Shown: positions 28,509 through 39,200, numbered from the stretch's first letter. The stretch: 61,900 bases of DNA from Pontibacter harenae (GCF_020907245.1 NZ_JAJJWH010000023.1:1-61900); one strand, 5' to 3'. The notes: generated from the letters alone by a model not told the origin. Numbers and translations: made by a program.

Positions 28509-29372
28509 TTATTCAGGTTTTGAAGTTGATTCTAGCACATCTGCCACAGCGACCGACAGGGGAGTTGTGGGACGGCCAATCAACGTAGAAAGCTGACGGC
28601 TATCGTCAAACAAAGCTCCTTCCGATACGGACACATCCCATCCAGCAATAGCCAGTGCCAAGCCTTCAGGTAAACCGAAGCTTGTTAGTGCAGCAGCGTA
28701 GTCAGCCTTGCTTAAGTTTTTGTATGGAATATCCTTGCCTGTTTGTTTAGAAATTTCTGCAGCCAAATCACTTAGGGTATAGGCTTCATCTCCAGCTAGT
28801 TCATAAACTTTGCCGTGATGTCCTTCCCCAGTTAAAGCAACAATCGCTGCTTCAGCATAATCGGCACGTGTAGCAGAGGAAATTTTGCCTTCACCGGCAC
28901 TACCGATAAAAGCACCTCCAGCTAACGCACCTGGAATAGAGCCTGTGTAGTTTTCGGTGTACCAACCATTTCGCAAAATGGTATAAGAAATACCTAAATC
29001 TTTCAACGCTGCTTCCGTTGCAAGGTGTTCTGCCGCAAGGCTAAGCGAGGAAGAGTCAGCATGAAGCAGGCTAGTGTAGACGATTCTTTTTACACCGTTC
29101 TTCTTTGCTGCATTTATTACATTTTTATGCTGGGTAGCGCGTTGACCTACTTCACTGCCAGAAATCAGCAGTAAGGTGTTTATACCCTCTAGTGCTTGTT
29201 CTAGTGTTTCAGGCTTGTTATAGTCTGCTTCTCTAACCTCAACGCCTAAGTCGGAAGCCTTCTGCGGTGAACGAACAAGTGCGACAAGATTGTCAGAGGT
29301 TTCTTTTTCTTTGAGTTTGCTTACAACAAGACGACCAAGTTGGCCCGTAGCTCCAGTGATTGCTATTTTCAT
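28509..29372 (-). CDS. NAD(P)H-binding SDR, QorB-like quinone reductase family
   Basis: The 287-residue protein is an atypical short-chain dehydrogenase of the NmrA/QorB type. The Rossmann motif ITGATGQLGRLVV starts at residue 4, and the sequence keeps the family order (SGSEVG near residue 72, YTSLLHA near residue 100, RNGWYTENY near residue 135). QorB reduces quinones with NADPH; NmrA relatives only sense redox state. Cytoplasmic, monocistronic, divergent from the carbohydrate esterase operon. Confidence 0.9.
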   Translation of the reverse strand: MKIAITGATGQLGRLVVSKLKEKETSDNLVALVRSPQKASDLGVEVREADYNKPETLEQALEGINTLLLISGSEVGQRATQHKNVINAAKKNGVKRIVYTSLLHADSSSLSLAAEHLATEAALKDLGISYTILRNGWYTENYTGSIPGALAGGAFIGSAGEGKISSATRADYAEAAIVALTGEGHHGKVYELAGDEAYTLSDLAAEISKQTGKDIPYKNLSKADYAAALTSFGLPEGLALAIAGWDVSVSEGALFDDSRQLSTLIGRPTTPLSVAVADVLESTSKPE

Positions 29373-29783
29373 TCTTTACAAGTTTTTAGTTTACTGATTT
29401 TGCTTTACGCGAAGCTGCTGCAATTGGAGTAGATTTTAAAAGGTAATTTTAGGTAATGGTGTTGCTATAAAGAAGCTGATTTGCCCAAGTAGCTTGTTCT
29501 AAGCTTAGTTGAAGCATTAAAGATCATACTATGCAACCTGTGTTATTGAAGACCCGATTAAAAAACTTCAAAAGCTGAATGTACGTTAGGCTTTCAGCGC
29601 CTCACCTTAAGAAGGTATAGATTAGTTCTCTACTAAAGATTCTTCAGGCCTATAGTTTACTGAGCGTTCGTGTTTTGAACCCTACAAGGTAACAAAAGTA
29701 ATTTTTGTATATTACCACTTATTCGTATCAGGAAAGGAATACGAATACATTATCCGTTGATAATTAAATTACCAGATAAAAAT
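29373..29783. promoter_or_regulatory. Divergent promoter region with operator-like inverted repeat
   Basis: The 411-base gap upstream of the esterase operon contains TATTCGTAT (29720-29728) and ATACGAATA (29739-29747), a perfect 9-bp inverted repeat with a 10-base spacer, 36 bases before the start codon. This geometry is typical of a dimeric regulator site. No second copy was found upstream of the later sugar genes. No gene is visible in the gap. Confidence 0.45.
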
Positions 29784-31751
29784 ATGCGCTATAGTTTAAT
29801 AAGAAAAAGCAAGTCTGCTATTACTGGACTCCTGGTCCTGTGCTTCCTTCAGTTTTTTGATATCACCGCTTTCGGTCAGGTAAAGCTTCCGCAGCTTCTC
29901 AGCGATGGCATAGTGTTGCAAAGAAACGCAAAAGTTAAGGTATGGGGGTGGGCTAGCCCTGGGGAGAAGGTCACTTTATCTTTTAAAGGAAAAAACTACA
30001 AAGCAACTACTGCTCAAAACGGCAAATGGAGTCTCACACTTCCTGCTATGCCAGCGGGAGGACCTTATACCATAAACATCAAAGCTAGTAACAGGCTCAC
30101 AATTAAAGATGTGTTGGTGGGAGATGTATATCTGTGTTCTGGCCAGTCAAACATGGTGCACCAAATGTCGTTGCATAACATTACCTATGCTGAAGATATT
30201 GCCACTGCCAACTACCCGCAGATAAGACATTTCTGGATTCCTACTACCACTAATTTGCAAGGGCCTGCTAAAGAGCTGTCAGAGGCATCCTGGAAGTCAG
30301 CTAACCCGCAGGATGTAAATAACTTTTCTGCCGTTGCTTATTTCTTTGCCCGTAAGCTTTATAACGAATACAAAATTCCGATTGGTCTCATAAATGCCAG
30401 TGTAGGTGGAACTCCTATTGAGGCCTGGATGAGCGAAGAAGGATTGAAAGGCTTTCCTGCCACACTCGCCACCGTAGAAAAGAACAGAGACACCAGTTAC
30501 GTTAATTCTACTCAACGCCGCGCAATGGCAGCGGCCAGAGCCAACAGTCAGAAGCCTGTGCAGGAAAAAGGACTTACAGGAGCAGTGAAGTGGTATGAAA
30601 CAGCTTATGAGCCGAAAGGCTGGCGCAGCATCAACATTCCTGGCTACTGGGAAGACCAGGGAATAAAAGACCTGAACGGAACTGTGTGGTATCGTCGCGA
30701 ACTGGAAATACCTGCAGCTATGGCGGGAGTGCCTGCAAAAGTATTTCTGGGCAGGATTGTAGATGCTGATGTTTTGTATATCAACGGAAAACAAGTTGGT
30801 AACACCACCTATCAGTACCCTCAGAGAAGATATAGTATACCAGCAGGGACTTTGAAACCTGGTAAAAACCTTTTTGTGATAAAAGTAACAAACAATGGCG
30901 GCAAAGGTGGCTTTGTGCCAGACAAACCTTATTACATAGAAGCAAACGGCCAGACGCTTGACCTGAAAGGAACCTGGCAATATAAGGTAGGCGAAGTATA
31001 CCGCCCCGCCAGCGGAGGAAACGAAGGAGGAATAAACCTTCAAAACCAGCCTACCGCTTTATACAATGCAATGGTAGCCCCAATCACAGACTATACTTTG
31101 AAGGGAATACTTTGGTACCAGGGGGAAAACAATGCTGGAAACCCTACAGAGTATAAGAAGCTTTTGCCAGCCTTAATCTCCGATTGGCGCAATAAATGGC
31201 AGCAGAATCTGCCGTTTATATATGTGCAGCTGCCTAATTATATGGAGGTAAACTATCTGCCTTCCGAAAGTAATTGGGCCCTGATGCGGGAGGCTGCTTT
31301 ACAAACATTGTCGGTTCCTAACACCGCCATGGCCGTGACCATTGAGTTAGGCGAGTGGAACGATATACATCCAGACAATAAAAAAGATGTTGGAGAACGA
31401 TTAGCCCTGGCTGCTCAAAAACTGATTTACGGTGAAAAAAATCTCGTTTCATCTGGTCCGCTTTACCAGTCACACAGAATAGAGGGAGACAAAATTATCA
31501 TCAGCTTTACAAATGTTGGAAGCGGACTGACCGCCATAGACGGGGAGGAACTGAATTGGTTTGCCATAGCTGGGGAAGACAAAAAGTTTGTATGGGCGAA
31601 TGCCAGAATAGAGGGAGATAAAGTAGTTGTGTGGAGCGAAGAAGTTCCGAATCCTAAGTACGTTCGCTATGCCTGGGCCGACAACCCAGACGGAGCCAAT
31701 TTATATAACAAAGAAAGTTTACCAGCATCTCCTTTCAGGACTGATAAATAA
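29784..31751 (+). CDS. Sialate O-acetylesterase family protein
   Basis: About 655 residues from ATG 29784, preferred over a TTG at 29757 because a clear signal peptide (RKSKSAITGLLVLCFLQF, cleaved near AFGQ) follows. The mature protein opens with a short beta domain (VKLPQLLSDGIVLQRN) and then the GDSL/SGNH-type esterase. Catalytic motifs visible are GQSNMV (serine), GGTPIEAW, QGENNAG and DIHPDNK (Asp/His). A jelly-roll insert lies near residues 255-330. The enzyme removes acetyl groups from sugars, classically sialic acid, here perhaps from plant polysaccharides. The next gene starts 11 to 26 bases downstream, so it is the first gene of an operon. Confidence 0.9.
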   Translation: MRYSLIRKSKSAITGLLVLCFLQFFDITAFGQVKLPQLLSDGIVLQRNAKVKVWGWASPGEKVTLSFKGKNYKATTAQNGKWSLTLPAMPAGGPYTINIKASNRLTIKDVLVGDVYLCSGQSNMVHQMSLHNITYAEDIATANYPQIRHFWIPTTTNLQGPAKELSEASWKSANPQDVNNFSAVAYFFARKLYNEYKIPIGLINASVGGTPIEAWMSEEGLKGFPATLATVEKNRDTSYVNSTQRRAMAAARANSQKPVQEKGLTGAVKWYETAYEPKGWRSINIPGYWEDQGIKDLNGTVWYRRELEIPAAMAGVPAKVFLGRIVDADVLYINGKQVGNTTYQYPQRRYSIPAGTLKPGKNLFVIKVTNNGGKGGFVPDKPYYIEANGQTLDLKGTWQYKVGEVYRPASGGNEGGINLQNQPTALYNAMVAPITDYTLKGILWYQGENNAGNPTEYKKLLPALISDWRNKWQQNLPFIYVQLPNYMEVNYLPSESNWALMREAALQTLSVPNTAMAVTIELGEWNDIHPDNKKDVGERLALAAQKLIYGEKNLVSSGPLYQSHRIEGDKIIISFTNVGSGLTAIDGEELNWFAIAGEDKKFVWANARIEGDKVVVWSEEVPNPKYVRYAWADNPDGANLYNKESLPASPFRTDK

Positions 31752-31777
31752 TAAAGCACTTTATGAAAGTAAACGCC

Positions 31778-33301
31778 ATGAAAAAAGCATTTTATTTACT
31801 GTTTGCCCTGGCAGTTTCTTCGGCTTCGGCCCAGCAGCATGCAACCGCACAACCAGCAAAATATCAGCCGATTGTCAATTTTACTGCCGAGCAGGATCAT
31901 CAGCACATGATGAAGCAATTAGGAATAAAGGCTCTGCGGCCTGGTCCCAGTGGCGATGAGTCGGCACCTAACCATGCTAATTATGATGAGGCACTGGCTA
32001 ACCCTTACCCTAACCTGCCAGAGTTACTAACCCTGAAAAACGGCAAGAAGGTAACAACACCAGCCATGTGGTGGAACCAGCGCCGACCCGAAATAGTGGA
32101 GGAGTTTGAGCGTGAAATTTATGGTAGGGTTCCGAAGAATGTGCCTAAGGTGACCTGGAAAACACTGATTTCGGAACGCGAGTATGTAGGCTGGATTCCA
32201 GTGAATGCAAAAAAGATGGTAGGGCAGGTCGACAATTCATCCTACCCCTTATTAGATGTAAACATTGCCATGACGGTGGTGACGCCAGCTAATGCCAAAG
32301 GGCCAGTGCCACTGCTAATGATGTTTGGCCGCAGCGAGTTGCCAGCCCCAGCGCAGCCACCTAAAGAAAGCCTTGAAAAAATTAACGCTGCTTTAAAGGA
32401 ACTGCTCATTCAAAACGATCCTTCACTAAAGGCCGTGTTTGAAAAATATCCTGCCTACAATCCGATAACAGCGGCGACGCCAAACTTTGGTCCGCCTCCT
32501 GCAGGCGATCCGCCCACAACCCATCAGTTATTAGCGGCAGGTTGGGGTTATGCTTTAATCGAACCTGGCAGCATTCAGGCCGATAATGGAGCAGGTTTAA
32601 CAAAGGGCATTATCGGGTTGGTAAACAAAGGGCAACCTCGAAAGCCCGATGACTGGGGAGCATTACGTGCCTGGGCTTGGGGTGCTTCGCGTGGCTTAGA
32701 CTACCTGGAAACAGCCCCTGCAGTTGATGCTAAGCGTGTAGGAATTGAAGGAGTTTCTCGCTACGGAAAGGCAGCCTTGGTGGCGATGGCGTTCGATCAA
32801 CGTTTTGCTATGGGACTAATTGGTTCTTCTGGTGAGGGCGGAGTTAAACCACACAGACGCAATTTCGGGGAGGCCGTGGAAAGCCTGACCAGCAGCGGCG
32901 AATACCATTGGATGGCAGGTAATTTTTTAAAGTACGGTGCTTCTGAGGCCACTTTTGGCAGTAAAACACCAGACGATATCCCAGTAGACTCGCATCAGCT
33001 TATTGCTTTGTGTGCCCCGCGCCTTACGTTTATCAGCTATGGTATACCAGAACAAGGCGATGCGAAATGGCTGGACCAACAGGGAAGCTATATGGCAACC
33101 GTTGCGGCAGGACCAGTGTTCAAACTGCTGGGAGCTAAAGAACTGGGTGTAGGCAATGATTATAAAACAGCCAAAATGCCAGGATTAAACGTCGGATTAC
33201 TGGACGGGGAACTAGCTTGGCGACAACATGACGGTGGCCATACCGACGCACCAAACTTTAAATATTTCATTCCCTGGGCTGAAAAGTTTTTCAAGAAATA
33301 G
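31778..33301 (+). CDS. CE15-like glucuronoyl/acetyl-xylan esterase family protein
   Basis: About 507 residues, started at MKKAFYLLFALAVSSASAQ, a signal peptide; an earlier in-frame ATG at 31763 is possible. The sequence fits the alpha/beta-hydrolase glucuronoyl esterase (CE15) group: nucleophile motif GVSRYGKAALVAMAFDQRF around residue 327, GSSGEGG, and HDGGHTDAPNF with the catalytic histidine near the end. CE15 enzymes cut ester bonds between lignin and glucuronoxylan. The protein is secreted and co-transcribed with the sialate-esterase gene. Annotation to CE15 is by motif and length; an acetyl-xylan esterase role remains possible. Confidence 0.85.
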   Translation: MKKAFYLLFALAVSSASAQQHATAQPAKYQPIVNFTAEQDHQHMMKQLGIKALRPGPSGDESAPNHANYDEALANPYPNLPELLTLKNGKKVTTPAMWWNQRRPEIVEEFEREIYGRVPKNVPKVTWKTLISEREYVGWIPVNAKKMVGQVDNSSYPLLDVNIAMTVVTPANAKGPVPLLMMFGRSELPAPAQPPKESLEKINAALKELLIQNDPSLKAVFEKYPAYNPITAATPNFGPPPAGDPPTTHQLLAAGWGYALIEPGSIQADNGAGLTKGIIGLVNKGQPRKPDDWGALRAWAWGASRGLDYLETAPAVDAKRVGIEGVSRYGKAALVAMAFDQRFAMGLIGSSGEGGVKPHRRNFGEAVESLTSSGEYHWMAGNFLKYGASEATFGSKTPDDIPVDSHQLIALCAPRLTFISYGIPEQGDAKWLDQQGSYMATVAAGPVFKLLGAKELGVGNDYKTAKMPGLNVGLLDGELAWRQHDGGHTDAPNFKYFIPWAEKFFKK

Positions 33302-33322
33302 GTTATCCATAATATGATCATG

Positions 33323-33354
33323 TTAGAGGTAAAGCAGCAATGCTTTACCTCTAA
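33323..33354 (+). terminator. Hairpin after esterase operon
   Basis: TTAGAGGTAAAGCA (33323-33336) pairs with TGCTTTACCTCTAA (33341-33354) around a 4-base loop. There is only a weak T tail, so it may be an attenuator or RNA stabiliser rather than a full terminator. Confidence 0.55.
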
Positions 33355-33567
33355 TTATTGGTACTTACTCCTGCTGAGAAGAGCTTGTATGCAGGCTTTT
33401 TTGAAGTTCAAGTATGTAGGAAAAGGCCAAGCCTTGAATTAGATAAATATGTATTCTAAAAATAGGAGAGTAAGCAAACAGCCGAAATAACTGTTTTAAT
33501 CTCAATTAATGGCACTACAAAAATATTATCCTATTTAAAATCCATGATAACTAGAAATGAAAAAGTG

Positions 33568-35536
33568 ATGTGGCGTTTGAACCGTTTACTTTTGCTCAGA
33601 TTAGCTTTTACCCTTTTGCTAATTGCTGCCTATTCGCTGGTTTACGGGCAGGTACAGTTGCCAAAGGTATTTAGTAACAGTATGGTACTGCAAAGAAACT
33701 TGGATATTCCTGTTTGGGGATTCGCTAAGCCTGGCAGTAAGGTAACAGTAGAATTGGGCGGAAACCGAATACAAACAGTTGTTGGGCAGGACGGTAAATG
33801 GATACTGCACCTGCCTGCTATGCAAGCTGGTGGTCCGCACAGCATGCTGGTTTATGAAGGCAATGTTTCGCAGCCAGTTGCCAGCTTTAAAGATGTGCTA
33901 ATCGGGGATGTATGGCTGGCATCAGGGCAGTCTAACATGGAGTGGCAGGTACAGCAATCGAATAACGCGGAAGAGGAAATAAAAAACGCTAACTATCCTT
34001 CCATACGGTTTTTCAATGTACCACATGATAAAAGAACAAATACCCAAACTGATGTGCTTGGTGGCTCCTGGGAAGCCATAGACTCTGAAAGGGTAAAAGC
34101 TGCTTCGGCTGTTGCCTATTTTTTTGCACGAGACTTACACTCTGAATTAAACGTACCTATCGGGATCCTCCAGTCCACGTGGGGTGGCACGCCTGTTGAG
34201 GCATGGACAAGCAGAGAGCAATTGCTTGCATCACCCATCATCCGCAACAGAGTGCTGCAGAATGATTCGATTACGAAAAAACATTTTATAAAAGACAGCC
34301 TCGACTTAATCCGCTTCTGGGAGATTGTGTATAACCCACAGAGCAAGACCGACAGAACCATTCCAAAGAAAAACTTCAAAGATTCAAAATGGCCTGAGCT
34401 TACCATGCCTGTAACTCTCAAAGATATGGCCATGCCGAATTACGAGGGGATGGTTTGGCTGCGGAAAACTGTCAACGTTCCCACAAGTATGGCTGCTAAA
34501 GATTTGAATATCAACCTCGGTCACCCTGAAATGAATTACACGTTGTACTTTAATGGCCAGGAGATACGTAAAAATATATGGAATGCCGAACCTTCACACA
34601 ACTACAGCGTACCTGCAAAATTAGTTAAAAGCGGTAAAAATGTTATTGCTGTTCGTATGGCCTTTCTGTGGGGGGGGGGGCGGCTTTAACCCACCTGCCC
34701 AGGAGATGTACATTACGGATGGAGATGCAAGCATTAGCCTGGCAGGTGCCTGGAAGTATAAAAAAGACCTTGAACCTGCTATTCCCAAAATTAACAATTA
34801 CCATCGGTACCCGACTTTCCTTTACAACGCCATGATCAATCCTGTTATACCTTATGGAATAAAGGGCTTTATCTGGTACCAGGGAGAAGATAATGTGGCC
34901 GCCCCTCAAGATTACCGCACCTTATTTCCTATGCTGATCAGTGACTGGCGAATCAGGTGGAAACAAGGATACCTGCCGTTTTTGTATGTGCAGTTAGCCA
35001 ATTATATGAAAACACAACCAGAGCCGTCAGAAAGTGATTGGGCTGCACTGCGTGAGGCGCAGACGATGACGCTGACTCAGCCAAACACTGCCATGGCCTC
35101 CATCATTGATATTGGAGGTGCAGATAACATACACCCACAAAACAAGCAGGAGGTAGGCAGAAGGCTTGCTTTACTCGCAAAGAACACGGTGTACGATAAA
35201 CCTGTGCAGGCTTACGGTCCTTTGTTCCAGGATTATGAAATAAAAGGAGACAAGGTCGTATTATCTTTTTCTGAAACAGGCTCAGGATTGGCAACAAAAG
35301 ATAATGGCAAGCTTAGTGGCTTTGCATTGGCAGGAAGCGACCAGAAGTTTTATTGGGCTGATGCAGTAATAGAAGGAGATAAAGTAATTGTAAGTGCTGC
35401 GCAAGTAAAAAGTCCTGTGGCGGTGCGATATGCCTGGGCTGATAACCCTGATGCTAATTTGATAAATAAGGAGGGACTACCCGCTGTACCATTTCGTACA
35501 GATAGTTGGAATTTAAGTACAGGACAGCAAGAGTAA
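33568..35536 (+). pseudogene. Sialate O-acetylesterase paralogue frameshifted in an 11-G tract
   Basis: Two overlapping frames (33544-34689 and 34640-35536) together encode one protein of about 655 residues, the same length as the paralogue at 29784. The break is a run of eleven G at 34670-34680; ten Gs would restore the frame and give FLWGGGGGFNPP. Start taken at ATG 33568 (a signal peptide follows, ending near YGQ). Catalytic motifs are intact on both sides of the break: GQSNMEW and GGTPVEAW before, QGEDNVA and NIHPQNK after. The gene could be a real pseudogene, a phase-variable gene, or a sequencing error. The GH32 gene follows 34 bases later. Confidence 0.75.
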
Positions 35537-35570
35537 CCATAGAAAAAAGAAGACTTATTTAAATCTGAAT

Positions 35571-37199
35571 ATGAAAAGACTACACCTAATTTTAGCTTTA
35601 GGCACAATTTTGTTTGGCTGTGGTACAAATCAGCAAACTGCTGATACCAGTGGGCAGGAGACTGATAGCGGGTTGAATGAAATCCACCGCCCACAGTTCC
35701 ATTTTACGCCCCGAGCCAAGTGGATGAATGATCCGAACGGGATGGTCTACCACAATGGAGAGTACCATCTGTTTTACCAGCACAACCCCGACAGCACTGT
35801 GTGGGGCCCAATGCACTGGGGGCATGCTGTTAGCAAGGATATGGTGCACTGGGAGCACTTGCCAATTGCTCTCTACCCCGACAGCTTAGGCACGATCTTT
35901 TCAGGTAGTGCAGTGGTAGATATTGGTAACACCTCTGGTTTGGGTAGTGAAGAAAATCCTGCCATGGTAGCTATTTATACCTACCACAATGCAGAAGCAG
36001 AACGTGCAGGGAGAAATGATTTTCAGACGCAGGGGCTAGCCTTCAGTTTGGACAATGGCCGTACTTGGGAAAAGTATAAGAAGAACCCTGTAATGGAAAA
36101 CCCAGGAATACGTGATTTCAGAGACCCGAAAGTTAGCTGGTATGAAGCAGGAAAAAAGTGGATTATGACATTGGCTGTTTCCGACCACATTAGCTTTTAC
36201 TCTTCCAAAAACCTCCTGGACTGGCAGCATGAAAGTGATTTTGGTAAAGGTATAGGAGCGCATGGGGGAGTATGGGAATGCCCTGATCTGTTTAAAATGC
36301 CTGTTGAAGGAACAAACCAGGAGAAATGGGTTCTGCTAGTAAGTATAAATCCTGGCGGGCCAAATGGTGGTTCAGCCACACAATACTTTGTTGGGGAGTT
36401 CGACGGGAAAAGTTTTACGTTAGATAAGGAGTTTCTGGCAGATCAAAATACTTCATCAACTGAGCCAGCCGAGGAGAATAAGGATGGTGTCTGGCTTGAC
36501 TATGGGCGTGATAACTATGCTGGTGTTACTTGGGCAAACGTGCCAGAGCAGGACGGCAGGCGCTTATTCATGGGCTGGATGAGCAACTGGGATTATGCAA
36601 ACCAAGTGCCTACAGAAAACTGGAGAAGTGCTATGACAATAGCGCGCACTTTGACTTTAGAAAACACAGCTGCAGGTTTACGAGTGGCATCTAAGCCAGT
36701 GAAAGAGCTCCAGAACATTTTTGATAAAAAGATTTCGCTGAAAGACACTACTGTAACAAATGAGCTTTTACTTTCAGAGCAATTCACAACTTTTGATCTA
36801 AAACTATCATTAGAACCTGTTGGCCAGCAGACTGATTTCGCAATAGAGCTTTCAAACGATGTAAACCAGAAGGTGCTGATCGGCTATGATGCTACCAAGG
36901 GGCAGTACTATATTGACAGAACAAGTTCAGGTGCAAACAACTTCTCCGAAAACTTTGCAGGAATTCAGTATGCTCCAAGAATCTCAACGGCAACAGGCTT
37001 TGACCTGCGGCTGCTAGTAGATGTAGCCTCAGTAGAACTGTTTGCAGATGGTGGAAAAACAGCTATGACAGCTATATTTTTTCCTGACGAGAAGTTTACA
37101 AAAGTGAGGTTGCTAACACCTAATGGAAGGTATAAGCTTACGGCTGGCGAGATCGTCAATCTCAAATCAATTTATGACGAGCGTGTAGCAAAACAATAG
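35571..37199 (+). CDS. GH32 fructan hydrolase, lipoprotein
   Basis: A 542-residue glycoside hydrolase of family 32 (levanase, inulinase or invertase). N-terminal lipoprotein signal with lipobox LFGC near residue 17, so it is anchored to the cell envelope. Catalytic residues are D54 in WMNDPNG (nucleophile), D185 in FRDPKV (transition-state stabiliser) and E236 in WECPDLF (acid/base). A C-terminal beta-sandwich (about residues 390-540) completes the family architecture. The family releases fructose from beta-fructans; endo or exo action cannot be told here. It follows the frameshifted esterase in the same direction and precedes a sugar symporter. Confidence 0.95.
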   Translation: MKRLHLILALGTILFGCGTNQQTADTSGQETDSGLNEIHRPQFHFTPRAKWMNDPNGMVYHNGEYHLFYQHNPDSTVWGPMHWGHAVSKDMVHWEHLPIALYPDSLGTIFSGSAVVDIGNTSGLGSEENPAMVAIYTYHNAEAERAGRNDFQTQGLAFSLDNGRTWEKYKKNPVMENPGIRDFRDPKVSWYEAGKKWIMTLAVSDHISFYSSKNLLDWQHESDFGKGIGAHGGVWECPDLFKMPVEGTNQEKWVLLVSINPGGPNGGSATQYFVGEFDGKSFTLDKEFLADQNTSSTEPAEENKDGVWLDYGRDNYAGVTWANVPEQDGRRLFMGWMSNWDYANQVPTENWRSAMTIARTLTLENTAAGLRVASKPVKELQNIFDKKISLKDTTVTNELLLSEQFTTFDLKLSLEPVGQQTDFAIELSNDVNQKVLIGYDATKGQYYIDRTSSGANNFSENFAGIQYAPRISTATGFDLRLLVDVASVELFADGGKTAMTAIFFPDEKFTKVRLLTPNGRYKLTAGEIVNLKSIYDERVAKQ

Positions 37200-37703
37200 G
37201 AATTATAGAAAAGGCATGATCTATACCCCAAATAGAAGTACTTTTTAAGGTATAGGAATGAATAATTTATAGACAACAATACAGTTTACTTTTAAAACTA
37301 TACTTAAAGCTGCCACAGTAGTAAATACTGCGGCAGCTTTTTATTTGTGCTTATTAAGTGTCCAAGGGTTGCGATGCAGGCATGTAGCCTGTGTGTAACA
37401 TGGAAAATATACAAATACAGACAATTCATATTATACTTTCTGCACAAGAAGCAGCAAGTGCGGCAGCTTTAGCAGATGTAGTAATCTTATGATTTATTTG
37501 TATTAAAGCTTAATGATACTTTGTTCCGTAAAGCCTTTTGACGAGTTCAGAGGAAGTAGTTTCTATTAAAAGATATTAAAGCTATTCCTGTGCTTTTCAT
37601 ATCAAAAGTGCCCGCACCCACTATTAAAATTACAAGAAGAGTTAATCCTGAGTTAGCAGGATTGTAGGTAAATGATTTGTTGAATCTATTTATAGGGTGA
37701 AAT
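37200..37703. other. Intergenic region after GH32 gene
   Basis: A 504-base gap. A terminator lies at 37306-37342 and the remaining 360 bases are AT-rich with no gene I can support. It presumably carries the promoter of the symporter gene. Confidence 0.4.
37306..37342 (+). terminator. Intrinsic terminator of the GH32 transcript
   Basis: AAAGCTGCC (37306-37314) pairs with GGCAGCTTT (37332-37340) with a further CAGTA/TACTG extension toward the loop. A T-run (37338-37342) follows. Confidence 0.85.
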
Positions 37704-39200
37704 ATGAGTTGGTATTTAGGCTATGTAGTGGCTTACTTTATTTTTATGTTCAGTTTGGGTTTTTACTATTTTACAAAAGTAAAAACCTCTGACGACTATT
37801 TGATCGGTGGCTGGAACAGTGGGTTCTGGTCTATCGCAGGTACACTGGTTAGTACCTTTTGCGGTGCCGCCATTTTTATTGGTTGGATGGGCATGGGCTA
37901 TCAGGTTGGTGTTTCAGGTTACTTCCAGTTTGCCTTGCCCATTGTAGTCTGTACGTTGCTTTTAGTTATTTTCTTTGCTAAACCTTTACGAAGGCAAAAG
38001 CTGTATACCTTGGCGGACTTGTTCAGCGAGCGTTTCGGAGGGGCTACTGGCGTAGTTCCTGCACTATTATCGGCAATAGTATATGCTGTTCCTACACTGG
38101 CGCTGCAGATGGTGGGAATGACAACAATCTGGTACACTGTTTTCGGGCTCGAAGAATTAACAGGGCTATATCTGTCGGCAGCTTTAATAGTCAGTTTCAC
38201 TATACTTGGTGGCTTGCCTGCAACCATTGTTACAGATGCCTTGCAGAGTGTGGTGCTAATTGCTGGCATAATTGTCATGTTTGTTTTCGTTGTAAACTAT
38301 GCCGGCGGTCCGGAAACTATTATTGCCAACACCCCTAGAGAATACCTCACGCCAACAGGCCGACAGGGGCTACAGCATGTGCTTCTTTTTGCGCTTGCAG
38401 CAGGGCCATTCTATTTTGTTTTTCAATCTACCTGGCAACGCATCTTTGCTTCTAAAGACGAAAAGACAGCCCGTAATGCAGGTATCACAGCGGCCTTGGC
38501 GGTAGGTGTCATCACGATGTTTCCGTTTATGATCGGCACCATTTCGCGCTCTGGAGACATGGTACCTGCAGACATAAATCCTGATATGATTTTCTCTTAC
38601 CTGATGGTTAATTTGATGCCTCCCGTACTTGGCGGAATTGTAGTGGTGGGAATAATGGCTGCCTTAATGACGGGTGCCACTTCTTATGTGCTACAAGGAA
38701 GCTCAAACTTTACTGTCGATCTGTACATTCGTCTCTATAACCCCGATGCAAACGACAAAAACAGAATGCGCGCCTCCAGGATAACAGTTGTGATTATGGT
38801 AATACTGGGCCTGATTGTAGCTTTTAAGGTAACAAACATAGCGATGATGTATCAATGGTCGCTGAGGCTTTCGGCTATAGTTTTAATTTTTCCCTTCTTT
38901 GCCGTAATGTTCTGGAAAAGGTGCACGAAAGCAGGAGTGCAAACCAGTATGATACTTTCGTGTATTGCAGGGCTAACTTACCCTTACCTCAACATCCCGA
39001 TTGATCATACTGTTTTCGGGTTGCTAGTATCACTGGTAACCTTGGTGACGGTAAGCTTAACCACCAAACACGCTGCCTCAGAACAAGTGCGTGCTGTTTA
39101 TTGGGATGATCTGGATTCAGCCATACGATTGTCTGCAGCAGAAGTGAAGGAGGCGGAAGAAGAAGCGGTTTTAACTGAGGATAAGAAGAGAAGGGCTTAG
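37704..39200 (+). CDS. Sodium:solute symporter family protein
   Basis: At 498 residues, this protein belongs to the SSS/SLC5 family with about 13 hydrophobic segments. It begins with MSWYLGYVVAYFIFM, and the early segment TSDDYLIGGWNSGFW matches the family's conserved region. GAAIFIGWMGMGYQVGVSG and GATSYVLQGSSNFTVD (residues near 55 and 330) are the expected substrate/Na+ regions. The C terminus is acidic and lysine-rich. Following the GH32 gene it likely imports fructose or another sugar, but other substrates (proline, pantothenate, vitamins) cannot be excluded. The next gene starts 57 bases later. Confidence 0.85.
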   Translation: MSWYLGYVVAYFIFMFSLGFYYFTKVKTSDDYLIGGWNSGFWSIAGTLVSTFCGAAIFIGWMGMGYQVGVSGYFQFALPIVVCTLLLVIFFAKPLRRQKLYTLADLFSERFGGATGVVPALLSAIVYAVPTLALQMVGMTTIWYTVFGLEELTGLYLSAALIVSFTILGGLPATIVTDALQSVVLIAGIIVMFVFVVNYAGGPETIIANTPREYLTPTGRQGLQHVLLFALAAGPFYFVFQSTWQRIFASKDEKTARNAGITAALAVGVITMFPFMIGTISRSGDMVPADINPDMIFSYLMVNLMPPVLGGIVVVGIMAALMTGATSYVLQGSSNFTVDLYIRLYNPDANDKNRMRASRITVVIMVILGLIVAFKVTNIAMMYQWSLRLSAIVLIFPFFAVMFWKRCTKAGVQTSMILSCIAGLTYPYLNIPIDHTVFGLLVSLVTLVTVSLTTKHAASEQVRAVYWDDLDSAIRLSAAEVKEAEEEAVLTEDKKRRA

